In this document: positions 1 to 7,342 of the stretch, in pieces
Layout of the letters: every line of letters begins with the position of its first letter
How positions within the stretch are numbered: the first letter of the stretch is position 1
Source: Desulfurococcales archaeon
GTDB lineage: Archaea > Thermoproteota > Thermoprotei_A > Sulfolobales > Desulfurococcaceae
Length of the DNA stretch: 7,346 nt
Assembly: GCA_015521265.1 (NCBI GenBank)
Contig: WAON01000128.1
Location: forward strand, 1 to 7,346
Direction of reading: 5' to 3'
Translations under genes and position numbers: made by a program
Notes under the pieces: generated by a model
What the model was told of the DNA's origin: nothing
Database searches by the model: none
The model's input: only the letters and a program-made list of their open reading frames with translations

Positions 1-3000
1 ATTCATGGTTATCCTCGTATATGTCTCCTCGTCTAATACTAGTTTCTCAGCTATATTATCCCATAGCTCATCATCCACCTTGTGGGTTGTAGCGGCTAAT
101 CCTAGTAGGTTTTCTACTCGAGTAGCTATTTTCTCGCCGCCGTGGTAGTCGTGTTTAAGCATTTCATTGATCCATACGGGGTTTAGTAGTCGTGTTATTA
201 CCCCCCTCCTAATTGATTCACCAACATCCTCTACCCTGATCTTCTCCCTCGTTGAATCAGCTACTAGTATAGCCGGGTTTTTACCGCTAAGCTTCTCTAC
301 TGTCCGGCTTAATCCTCCGAGGAACTCGTAGTAGTGGTCTAGATCAGTTACCTCATACTCAACGGTATCCCTAACCTGGACGACGAGCCTTGAAGTACTT
401 GCTAGTTCCCGGAATAAATCCTCCTTCTCGACTCCATGGATGTTCTCGCCGTAGATGTACTTCATGCTTTCAACATAGGCTCCTACTAGATCATCCTCAC
501 TACTCCAAGAACTAGCCTCGATCATTGTCGTCAGCTCCGTCGCATACTTATCAGGAGGGGGGCCGAATATTCTATAGTAAACACTTCCGCCGAGCTTCTC
601 GCTCAACAGCTGATTATTCAGCTTCACATAATTCATCTCCGGGGGCTCGTTAAGCTGTGAGATGGTTTTGAATGCTTTATCCAGTAATTCGACGATGTTG
701 TAAAAGGTATCCCTGAAAATCCCACAAATATTTATTAATACATCGATCCTAGGCCTGCCCAGTTTTTCCAGGGGTATGACTTCTAGCTCCCGTATATAGC
801 CAGTTTTCCACACAGGCCTGACTCCCAGTAGCCTGAATATAGCTGCTACTGTCTCGCCGCCGGTCTTCATTGTTTCGAATGCCCAGAGTATCATGCTAAC
901 CGTCCGAGGGTATTCGCCGTGTTCTCTATAGTATCTCCTAACGATCTCCTCCGCTATAGTCTCGCCGCGCTTCCAAGCTGTATCGGTAGGTATATTAGTT
1001 GGGTCTAGCTGGTACATGTTCCGGCCGGTAGGATAGACTTCAGGGTTTCTGAGAGGGTCTCCGCCGGGCCCGGGCATTATGTATTCTCCATTCAAAGCTT
1101 TTAAAACTGCTCCTATTTCATCAGAGGATCGAATGTTTTCAGCAACTCCTGCGAGGTACTCTAGCGTTCTAGCTAGTTCTCCACGATTAATGTTTTCCAA
1201 CTCATACTTCTCGACTAGATCATTTATTCCTAGCTTGTTATTCATGTACTCATCAATTATCCTCCTAGCCTTAGCTTCCAAGTACTCGTAAAGCTTAGAA
1301 TACCCCTTCATACCGGATAATATATCTTCATAATTAAGCTCCTCCGACTCAGCGATTAACCGGTAAAGGCTTTTAACATTGCCCCGGTCAAATCTTGATA
1401 TGAATAATAAATAATCGAGGAGCTCCTCCTGGCTAGGTTTATCTCCGAGTACGTGTAGGCCTTTAGGCATTAATGTCCTTTTATAATCTTCTATTCTATC
1501 CTGTACTTCTTCAATACTTGTTCCAAACCCCATCCTCTCTGCTTTAGCCTTGATCAATTCCAGTATTTCCATGGCCCGGCTCGGACTATACTGTTTCAAC
1601 TCATAGTATTGACTGATCAGCCTCTCCAGCTCTACTACCTCCTCCGGCGGTTCATACTTCATATATGGCGGTGTTGAATGGTTTATTATTAAAGCGTATG
1701 ATCTCCTCTTAGCAATACTAGATTCTGAAGGGTTGACAACGTGGTATACGTAGATGTTAGGTGTGCATCCTATCAGTATGTCCGGGTAGCATTTACCGGT
1801 AAGCCCTACTTCTTTACCAGGCAGGAATTCTAATGTTCCATGTGTTCCCAAATGTATGATCACATCTGCCTTAAAGATCTTTGTTATCCACTTATAGAAG
1901 GCTACATACTCATGTGTTGGGGGAATATTCCTGGAATGATAGATTTTCGATGGATCCTCGTGTTTACCCCTCGATGGCTGTATTCCGATGAATGCATTAC
2001 CCATAATGAAGCCAGGGATAGGTATGTTTCCTATTTTATCCGGGTTTCCCCAGAACTCTAATATTTCATCTTTTTTATCACTCGGCAACTCGTCTAGGAT
2101 TTCCATGTATGCCTCCCTATCCATGCATATAGTCTCACTGCAAATACTGCCGGAGTTCTTTTCTTCTATTAGAAGGTATATATGTAGTAGTTTGTCTCTA
2201 ATCTCATCTCTACTTGGAACCCTTGGTATATAATAGCCTGCTTCCGCGAGCCTGCTCAGTAGTTTCTCGAGGCTGGCGAATACGTCTAGGTATGATGCCT
2301 TACCAATATTCTCCTTACCCGGAGGATACGCATAGATTATTATCGCTACTTTTTTATCCCTATTACTCTTACTCCGTAGCTTAGCCCATTTATCCGCTCT
2401 GCAAGTGATCCTCTCAACTCGATCATCTATTGCCTCGTAAACATCTACACTGTACCCCTTATAGTTTACAATCCTCCTACCATGAGTAACAACAGGCTCT
2501 ATCCTTCCATCAAGCTCCGGCAGTATGACCGTGGTTATTACTTCTATTGGTGAAATAGTATTCTTCGAAGCCCATTCATTAATCGTGGACGATAAATGTA
2601 TCCCGTGTAGTATAGGAGTGTTCAATAGTTTTAATACCGCATAGGTTTTATTATGATCTCCGCCTAGGGGACCGCCGGCGAATCTAAACCATAATAAGTC
2701 GATTAATACATTGATCAACGGCTCCCCTACGATGAAGTACTTTTTAATCGCTAAGTAGTATCTTAGATCACCTGAGAATACTGGTATTACTCCGTATCCT
2801 TTCTCTTCCAGTTTTTCGCTTATTTTCTCAGCGGCTACGATTGATTGATCGAAGTGGTGTCCGCCGTAGAATAATACTCCGATTAACGGCTTATCCCTAT
2901 ACTTGTAGTTTTCCAGGTACTCCATTGTATCAGTATATATCTTCCCGGTGTGGAAATCATAGATGCCCATAGGGGGTAGGTTTTCGGGCCCAGTTATCCT

Positions 3001-3570
3001 GTAGTTTACTTTTACGCCTAGATAGTCTCTGAGGAGTAGTAGGAGCATGTTAACCATGTTTCTAAAACTGGGGTTTTCATAGTATTTCAAAATATATACG
3101 TAGTTTCTAGCATCTCGTAGTATTCCGTAGGGGAGTATCTTACCGATCTTCTCGAACATATCCCTTATACGCGTAATAGTCCCGTAGTCTATCCTCCCAG
3201 CCTTGAAGAACCCCTTAAACCTCCCCTTCTTAAATACTCTTGGCGAGAATTTCCCTAGACGCGTTAACTCTACGAGCTCCTCGGATCCACCTACTAGTGA
3301 TACTATGGCTTTAGCCCTATTCTTACCAACGGCTTCCACTGTATACTTGTATATGTTATCCCCGCCGCGTATATCTAAGAGTAGTATGTCCGATTCTACG
3401 AGGCTCTCCACGTATTCCTCTCTACTGATCCTGCCATAATTTACATCGTCAACATTGTAATACTTGAAGTCTAACTGGACACCTGTATTACGATTTATCC
3501 ATTCAACAGCTTCAACTAGTGATTTCCGTAGGCTATAGCCCACATAGACTACACTAGCCCTACCAGTCAA
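1..3570 (-). CDS. cobN: CobN/BchH-type large subunit of an ATP-dependent metal chelatase, C-terminus cut by window edge
   Basis: The large subunit of class I chelatases binds the tetrapyrrole and receives the metal (Co in CobN, Mg in BchH/ChlH), driven by an AAA+ ATPase and a VWA/MIDAS subunit. The minus strand is open for 1190 codons with no stop. Family signatures occur in order: YPPGKENIG near residues 415-423, HLGTHGTLEFLPGK at 573-586 (His573 and His577 are the conserved pair) followed by a CYPD segment and AKRR, GRNMYQLDP from 849, a TVSMILWAFE block around Trp896 followed by TGGET, and NPVWINEM from 1130 followed by a YHGG turn. CobN proteins are usually about 1200-1300 residues, so roughly 50-100 are missing beyond position 1. 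The TTG start at 3570 is the only good candidate between the in-frame TAA (3585-3583) and the first beta strand (SVVYVGYS); GGTG lies 7 bases upstream. No ATPase or VWA partner lies in the window. The family is certain; the metal (Co, Mg or Ni) cannot be told from sequence. Confidence 0.93.
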   Translation of the reverse strand, partial: MTGRASVVYVGYSLRKSLVEAVEWINRNTGVQLDFKYYNVDDVNYGRISREEYVESLVESDILLLDIRGGDNIYKYTVEAVGKNRAKAIVSLVGGSEELVELTRLGKFSPRVFKKGRFKGFFKAGRIDYGTITRIRDMFEKIGKILPYGILRDARNYVYILKYYENPSFRNMVNMLLLLLRDYLGVKVNYRITGPENLPPMGIYDFHTGKIYTDTMEYLENYKYRDKPLIGVLFYGGHHFDQSIVAAEKISEKLEEKGYGVIPVFSGDLRYYLAIKKYFIVGEPLINVLIDLLWFRFAGGPLGGDHNKTYAVLKLLNTPILHGIHLSSTINEWASKNTISPIEVITTVILPELDGRIEPVVTHGRRIVNYKGYSVDVYEAIDDRVERITCRADKWAKLRSKSNRDKKVAIIIYAYPPGKENIGKASYLDVFASLEKLLSRLAEAGYYIPRVPSRDEIRDKLLHIYLLIEEKNSGSICSETICMDREAYMEILDELPSDKKDEILEFWGNPDKIGNIPIPGFIMGNAFIGIQPSRGKHEDPSKIYHSRNIPPTHEYVAFYKWITKIFKADVIIHLGTHGTLEFLPGKEVGLTGKCYPDILIGCTPNIYVYHVVNPSESSIAKRRSYALIINHSTPPYMKYEPPEEVVELERLISQYYELKQYSPSRAMEILELIKAKAERMGFGTSIEEVQDRIEDYKRTLMPKGLHVLGDKPSQEELLDYLLFISRFDRGNVKSLYRLIAESEELNYEDILSGMKGYSKLYEYLEAKARRIIDEYMNNKLGINDLVEKYELENINRGELARTLEYLAGVAENIRSSDEIGAVLKALNGEYIMPGPGGDPLRNPEVYPTGRNMYQLDPTNIPTDTAWKRGETIAEEIVRRYYREHGEYPRTVSMILWAFETMKTGGETVAAIFRLLGVRPVWKTGYIRELEVIPLEKLGRPRIDVLINICGIFRDTFYNIVELLDKAFKTISQLNEPPEMNYVKLNNQLLSEKLGGSVYYRIFGPPPDKYATELTTMIEASSWSSEDDLVGAYVESMKYIYGENIHGVEKEDLFRELASTSRLVVQVRDTVEYEVTDLDHYYEFLGGLSRTVEKLSGKNPAILVADSTREKIRVEDVGESIRRGVITRLLNPVWINEMLKHDYHGGEKIATRVENLLGLAATTHKVDDELWDNIAEKLVLDEETYTRITMN

Positions 3571-3577
3571 CCCCGTA

Positions 3578-3581
3578 CACC
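3578..3581 (-). promoter_or_regulatory. Ribosome binding site of the cobN-like gene
   Basis: GGTG on the minus strand, seven bases before the TTG codon at 3570. It pairs with the CACC of the archaeal 16S rRNA 3' end. It decides the start, because no ATG is usable near the beginning of this frame, and the next GTG lies ten codons in, inside the first predicted beta strand. Confidence 0.55.
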
Positions 3582-3605
3582 ATTACTATGGGGATTATAC
3601 CAGTG

Positions 3606-3613
3606 TTATAAAT
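3606..3613 (-). promoter_or_regulatory. Probable TATA box of the cobN-like gene
   Basis: Reads ATTTATAA on the minus strand. Its centre is about 26 bases before a predicted transcription start near 3583, which would leave a leader of about 13 bases containing the GGTG site. The geometry fits archaeal TBP/TFB promoters, but the region is AT-rich, so a chance match is possible. Confidence 0.45.
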
Positions 3614-3657
3614 AATGACATTGTAAAAGCATACGGGTTGAAAAGACTGGGTTAAAA

Positions 3658-3667
3658 TTATATAAAC
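3658..3667 (+). promoter_or_regulatory. Probable TATA box of the membrane-anchored protein gene
   Basis: TTATATAAAC preceded by an A-run (3654-3657) that could serve as a BRE. The expected transcription start is near 3688, about 14 bases before the ATG at 3702. This is a close match to an archaeal TATA box and the spacing is right. It lies some 50 bases from the leftward TATA box, making 3571-3701 a divergent promoter region. Confidence 0.6.
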
Positions 3668-3684
3668 AATCCATGCATATTTTA

Positions 3685-3703
3685 ATTATTGATGATGAAT
3701 AAT
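3685..3703. repeat. Perfect 6-base inverted repeat at the start codon
   Basis: ATTATT and AATAAT flank the 7-base spacer GATGATG. The repeat covers the predicted transcription start and the first two bases of the ATG at 3702. An all-AU hairpin would be weak at high temperature, so if it is functional a protein-binding operator is likelier than an RNA structure. Chance is a real alternative in AT-rich DNA. Confidence 0.3.
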
Positions 3704-4964
3704 GAAGTCCGAGTACAGCTACAACATATACATTACTAGTATATTATTAATAGCGGGAATACTCCTCTCAACACTATTCATGGCCGGATTATCCATCGGA
3801 GCCCAGAGAAGAAATATTAAACGAACCCCCATCTCACAACCAGCTGGATATGTTGAACCTGAGTTCTACATAGAAGCCCTAAGAAACTCACTAGCTAGTT
3901 TGAAGGATAAGATTAAAACGGTGAATTCATGGTTTAATACAAGCATTAACCCAGTAAAGATAAGGATTCCTAGCAGGATTAATGAGAAGACAGTTATGGA
4001 TAAGGTTGCGAGGGTGAAGGAGGAACTCAATAATACAATCAAAGAACTAGTGGGAGAATACCGTTACACACTATGGGAAGCCTTCATCAAACACGTTGTA
4101 TCATCGAATTCATGGCTGGGTATAACGGGTTTAATCAGTAAAGCGGAAGCGATCGCAGAATCCGGTGGATCACTAAGAGAAGCCTACAAATACCTGGTAA
4201 TAGCAGAGTACCGGATAAACCTGTTGAAACAATTGAGGAGCTACCCTTACAAGCCATACATGATAAATACTAGTGTAGTACCACTATGGGATATCGTCGA
4301 GAAATTTAAGGGATACGTATTGTTTAAGAAGGATGATTTAAGGAACAGGGTTGAGGAAACTATTGGATTCTTCAACCGAAAGTATAGGGATAAGTATCCC
4401 AACTACATCGTGTCAGTAATAGATAAAATATACCAGGTGTACGAGGAACTGTACTCGAGGAAGATGCCGAATATTAGGGATTACTATGAGGAACTGGAAG
4501 TAACTACGTCTATGTTTACGGAGTACATGATATATGCTGAAACACTAATACACTACAACTATATTACAAACCTGCCCAGCCTTCTCGCGGATAAATCACT
4601 AATACAAAACATCACCACTGACATAAAATCCACAACGGCAAAACTAGTAGATAAAACTGGGAGCAACTACTTGAAACAGTACATACTATACGCATACTAC
4701 AAAACACTATACGCCTACACACAGAGAGCACTACAAGTATTAAGGAAAACCTTTACCCTAAACATACTTTTAGACCAAACAGTTATCAAGCTATTATTAA
4801 AAACCGATCAAGAAGCATGGATTACCCTATCCCTATACCTATCCCTAAGCAATACACTACCAATAATTGAGAACTTCATAACACACTACCCGAAAACACC
4901 GTGGAAAAATACATGGAGCGAGGAACATGGTTTTACACAGGGTAAAAAACCCATAGTAACCTAG
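3702..4964 (+). CDS. Membrane-anchored, mostly helical protein of unknown function
   Basis: I do not recognise this 420-residue protein. Residues 9-32 form one strong hydrophobic segment (ITSILLIAGILLSTLFMAG), followed by Arg36, Arg37, Lys40 and Arg41. This is either a signal anchor or an uncleaved signal peptide. No second membrane segment is evident. The remainder is charged, rich in Tyr, Lys and Leu, and reads as long amphipathic helices with no Cys cluster, nucleotide-binding loop or catalytic motif. N-glycosylation sequons occur at Asn79, Asn110, Asn189 and Asn303, which would suit an extracellular body. The basic stretch after the hydrophobic segment would instead favour a cytoplasmic body by the positive-inside rule, so topology is open. 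The ATG at 3702 is the first start after an in-frame TGA at 3696; there is no strong ribosome site, as is common on short archaeal leaders. It diverges from the cobN-like gene, so shared regulation is possible but unproven. Confidence 0.8.
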   Translation: MKSEYSYNIYITSILLIAGILLSTLFMAGLSIGAQRRNIKRTPISQPAGYVEPEFYIEALRNSLASLKDKIKTVNSWFNTSINPVKIRIPSRINEKTVMDKVARVKEELNNTIKELVGEYRYTLWEAFIKHVVSSNSWLGITGLISKAEAIAESGGSLREAYKYLVIAEYRINLLKQLRSYPYKPYMINTSVVPLWDIVEKFKGYVLFKKDDLRNRVEETIGFFNRKYRDKYPNYIVSVIDKIYQVYEELYSRKMPNIRDYYEELEVTTSMFTEYMIYAETLIHYNYITNLPSLLADKSLIQNITTDIKSTTAKLVDKTGSNYLKQYILYAYYKTLYAYTQRALQVLRKTFTLNILLDQTVIKLLLKTDQEAWITLSLYLSLSNTLPIIENFITHYPKTPWKNTWSEEHGFTQGKKPIVT

Positions 4965-4970
4965 TTTTTT
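4965..4970 (+). terminator. Short T-tract after the anchored-protein gene
   Basis: Six T residues follow directly on the TAG stop at 4962-4964. Archaeal transcription often ends at T-runs without a hairpin. This one is short and only about 50 bases from the next gene, which shows no clear TATA box of its own, so read-through is likely. Confidence 0.25.
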
Positions 4971-5005
4971 CCTAGTAGTGGGCCTTGATGGATTTCTCGG
5001 TGAAG

Positions 5006-5010
5006 GGTGG
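5006..5010 (+). promoter_or_regulatory. Ribosome binding site favouring the ATG at 5018
   Basis: GGTGG seven bases before ATG 5018, similar in form and spacing to the sites before the cobN-like gene and mre11. The longer starts (TTG 4985, ATG 4988) have only a weak AGTGGG upstream, so this site argues for the shorter protein. Confidence 0.5.
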
Positions 5011-5017
5011 TTTCGGA

Positions 5018-5947
5018 ATGTATGATCTACCTTATTGTAAGAACGGATTAGTATCCGGTGATTACTCAAAGTATACGGGGCCTTTAATGTGTAGATCACT
5101 GTATGAGACAGTGGTAAGTTTCGAGGTTGAAGCTAGGCATGGAGGGTATAGGCTGGTTTTTAGCAGGCCTAATGTTCGCGTTGTACACGATAATGTCGAT
5201 CCGTATAATGTATTGAAGGATATGGTTGAGCCTTTAAATTACGGGGTTTATAATCCGGATGTTCTAGGTATGTATGTTACCTCCCGAATTAACGGTTTAG
5301 ATAAGGGGATATATCTCTTCGTTAAGAGAATAATTGATTATTGGAAGAGTACTGGACTAAATAGAGGTTTAATTGATCCAAGCGTTCTATTATCGCTGGT
5401 ATTCTACCATGAATACTTCCACATGATCAAGGATGAGCTTGCATTAAGTATTGATTACCAGGAAGAGGAGCCTTTAGCCGAGTTCAACTCTCTAACTACA
5501 ACTATCCACCGCTCAATAATGACGGGGATCTTTGATAAGGAGCAGCTAGATGTATTTAGGAATCCGCTTGAAACCGTAAGCTTTAGCTTGGATATTGATA
5601 GTGCTAGTATCAGTGTTAATATAAGATACGTACAGCAACCAGTAAACGCTATGAAGTTCCTCGAACTACCCAGGATTACACCCTATAGTAAAGTCGTGAA
5701 ATTATGGGATGAGTATACTCTTAAAAACGAGATCCGGGCTTTGCTAGTCCTAGCTCTGGATAGTGATAGTTTCTGGGAAGAACTTCACAGGATGCATTCT
5801 ATAAGGAAGTTATTATCGCGTATAGGTATACTCTACGCTATGCATCGATTCCTATACGAGAAGGTAATCGGTAAAATTGATATTAGTAAAGTCTTCGGGG
5901 ATGGAAGGAATAAAGTGGTAACTGTGAACGTTTACCTTGTCGTGTAA
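5018..5947 (+). CDS. HExxH metallopeptidase-like protein of unknown family
   Basis: The 309-residue product has no hydrophobic segment and looks cytoplasmic. Its clearest feature is FYHEYFH, with His131, Glu132 and His135 forming an HExxH motif on a predicted helix. About 14-20 residues later comes EEEPLAE (149-155), whose glutamates could supply the third zinc ligand, as in many gluzincin-type peptidases. A beta-rich stretch near residues 187-205 follows, then helices to the end. There are two N-terminal cysteines, at 7 and 25. Peptidase activity is inferred from the motif alone; HExxH also occurs in non-peptidases, and I cannot name the family. The frame is open back to ATG 4988 and TTG 4985, giving 319 or 320 residues. 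I prefer 5018 for its ribosome binding site. It may be co-transcribed with the anchored-protein gene, and mre11 follows on the same strand after 96 bases with its own probable promoter. Confidence 0.75.
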   Translation: MYDLPYCKNGLVSGDYSKYTGPLMCRSLYETVVSFEVEARHGGYRLVFSRPNVRVVHDNVDPYNVLKDMVEPLNYGVYNPDVLGMYVTSRINGLDKGIYLFVKRIIDYWKSTGLNRGLIDPSVLLSLVFYHEYFHMIKDELALSIDYQEEEPLAEFNSLTTTIHRSIMTGIFDKEQLDVFRNPLETVSFSLDIDSASISVNIRYVQQPVNAMKFLELPRITPYSKVVKLWDEYTLKNEIRALLVLALDSDSFWEELHRMHSIRKLLSRIGILYAMHRFLYEKVIGKIDISKVFGDGRNKVVTVNVYLVV

Positions 5948-5960
5948 GCCCTGCATATAT

Positions 5961-5976
5961 CCCGGGTTTTTCATTT
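5961..5976 (+). terminator. Possible terminator after the HExxH gene
   Basis: CCCGGG is followed by TTTTTCATTT, a T-rich stretch 14 bases after the TAA stop. It sits just before the TATA box of mre11, a sensible place to end the upstream transcript. There is no extended hairpin. Confidence 0.3.
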
Positions 5977-5980
5977 CACG

Positions 5981-5990
5981 TTTTATATAC
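5981..5990 (+). promoter_or_regulatory. Probable TATA box of mre11
   Basis: TTTTATATAC, a good archaeal TATA-box match. The expected transcription start is near 6011, leaving a leader of about 33 bases that contains the GGTGG site. This suggests mre11 and the gene after it are transcribed separately from the HExxH gene. Confidence 0.5.
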
Positions 5991-6033
5991 CTTATAGAAT
6001 AGTATTGACTAGAAGTGTCTCCAGTATTGGCTT

Positions 6034-6038
6034 GGTGG
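6034..6038 (+). promoter_or_regulatory. Ribosome binding site of mre11
   Basis: GGTGG five bases before TTG 6044 and eight before TTG 6047. Spacing alone does not separate the two starts. The 6044 start gives MLIAHFADTHLG, which aligns end to end with the usual M-x-x-A-H-x-A-D-x-H-L-G opening of archaeal Mre11. Confidence 0.5.
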
Positions 6039-6043
6039 TTTAG

Positions 6044-7342
6044 TTGTTGATTGCTCATTTCGCAGATACACATCTTGGGTTTAAACTATATGGTTTATCT
6101 TGGACTATGGATGAAATACTCGATCATTTCCGAACAGCCATTGAAAATGCTGCCGCCGAGCACGTTGATGCCGTATTGTTTTCCGGTGATACATTTGATT
6201 ATTGGAAGCCTCCTAACCGTGTCATTAAGTTTTTCATGGATACATTGAAGCCCTTGATCGATAGGGGTGTCCGGGTATACGCTGTCCTAGGGGAGCATGA
6301 TACTCCTAAGAGGAGGGATCTACCCGTACACGAGCTTGTTCCAGGCATTATGCTTCTCGGGACTAGACCGGATAGGTTTAGGGACTGCTTCACAGTCGAT
6401 GGCGTGGAGTATTGTGTAGCCGGCGTTTCTAATTTAAGGCTCAGCTATGGGGAGGGTATGCGTAGGAAGCTTAAGGAGAGGATTAATAAAGCATTAGCGG
6501 GCACTGCTGGGAGGAAAACAATCCTCATGCTACACCAGAACATCTCTAACTTCTTCACCTTCGAGCCGGGCCTAGACCTAGGCGAAATACCTAGATCACC
6601 CATTTACGTTGCAATGGGGCACCTCCACCGTAGAATAATACATAGGCGGGATGGACAGGTAATAGCTTATCCCGGAAGCCTAGACATCCTCAACGTTGAT
6701 GAAGTGGATGTATATAGGGAGGTTGGTAAGGGCTTCTACCTAGTAGACTTATCCGGTGATGAACCCCTTGTTGAGAAAGTTGACACGCCAGTACTTGCAC
6801 TGGATAAGGTTTCATGCGAGCTTAAAGAATTGGAAACCGGTGTTAGGAGGAAGATATCGGGGTTTCCGAGGGATAGGAATAGTATACTAGTCGTAGAACT
6901 AACCCTTAACGCTGATGAGAAGCCTAAGGCTGATATTATAATTAGTAAGCTACGTAAAACACTGCCCAAGAACCTTTATTTAAGAATCAAGCCCGTCTAT
7001 AGGGATCTACACATAGACTACAAGACAGCTACAACTGATACTGAACAATTGGAAATAGACGTTATAGCGGAGAGGCTTGGAGGGGAGAAGTATAGGGGGC
7101 TTGCAGAAAAGATTAAGAGGCTGAAAGAACTAGCCCTGGAGGAGGATTGGGCTGCTGTAAGGGAACAATTAGAAGAAATAGCCTATGACCCCTACTGGGA
7201 GAAACACATTCATCTAAAACCAATAACGCTTCCAGAGGTTAGAGTGGATCATGAGAGGGTAGCAGGCAGTAAAGCGGCCCCGGAGAAAACCGGGTTCTCA
7301 AAGGCTAGGAATCTATTATCCTTCCTAGGTGGAGAGCATTGA
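6044..7342 (+). CDS. mre11: DNA double-strand-break repair nuclease Mre11
   Basis: Mre11 is the Mn-dependent nuclease (3'-5' exonuclease and endonuclease) of the Mre11-Rad50 complex, which trims DNA ends for homologous recombination. The calcineurin-like phosphoesterase motifs are in order: ADTHLG with Asp8 and His10, SGDTFD with Asp49, GEHD at 83-86, MLHQ with His164, and GHLH with His193 and His195, then YPGSLD. These correspond to the metal ligands and catalytic His known from Pyrococcus Mre11. The usual Asn of GNHD is Glu84 here. The phosphoesterase core ends near residue 240; the capping domain follows, and the charged helical C-terminal part (about 345-432, ending in FSKARNLLSFLGGEH) is where Rad50 binds in the family. 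The length of 432 is close to Pyrococcus Mre11 (about 426). The start is TTG, 6044 preferred over 6047. The stop overlaps a possible next start at 7339, the expected place for rad50. The C-terminal boundary positions are estimates. Confidence 0.95.
   Translation: MLIAHFADTHLGFKLYGLSWTMDEILDHFRTAIENAAAEHVDAVLFSGDTFDYWKPPNRVIKFFMDTLKPLIDRGVRVYAVLGEHDTPKRRDLPVHELVPGIMLLGTRPDRFRDCFTVDGVEYCVAGVSNLRLSYGEGMRRKLKERINKALAGTAGRKTILMLHQNISNFFTFEPGLDLGEIPRSPIYVAMGHLHRRIIHRRDGQVIAYPGSLDILNVDEVDVYREVGKGFYLVDLSGDEPLVEKVDTPVLALDKVSCELKELETGVRRKISGFPRDRNSILVVELTLNADEKPKADIIISKLRKTLPKNLYLRIKPVYRDLHIDYKTATTDTEQLEIDVIAERLGGEKYRGLAEKIKRLKELALEEDWAAVREQLEEIAYDPYWEKHIHLKPITLPEVRVDHERVAGSKAAPEKTGFSKARNLLSFLGGEH

Noticed and set aside
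1079..3439. Several plus-strand open frames of 70-81 codons opposite the cobN-like gene
   Set aside because: They lie entirely antisense to a long, motif-rich reading frame, overlap each other, and show low-complexity Ser/Leu-rich translations typical of antisense shadows.
3577..3593. Possible RNA hairpin formed by CCCC and GGGG around the cobN ribosome binding site (minus strand)
   Set aside because: The CCCC arm lies upstream of the predicted transcription start near 3583, and a 4-base stem with a 15-base loop is weak, so a riboswitch-like role is not supported.
3594..3612. Imperfect ATTATA / TATAAA inverted repeat around the leftward TATA box
   Set aside because: It is explained by the TATA box itself plus AT-rich sequence, and one position mismatches.
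5948..6043. Possible small gene or ncRNA in the 96-base gap before mre11
   Set aside because: The gap is accounted for by a T-rich terminator-like stretch, a TATA box and the mre11 leader; there is no room or signal for another gene.
4857..6969. Minus-strand open frames at 4857-5099, 5852-6073, 6199-6393 and 6736-6969, and a second plus frame at 6051-6248
   Set aside because: All overlap well-supported genes in other frames, have no ribosome site that I can see, and lack recognisable motifs.
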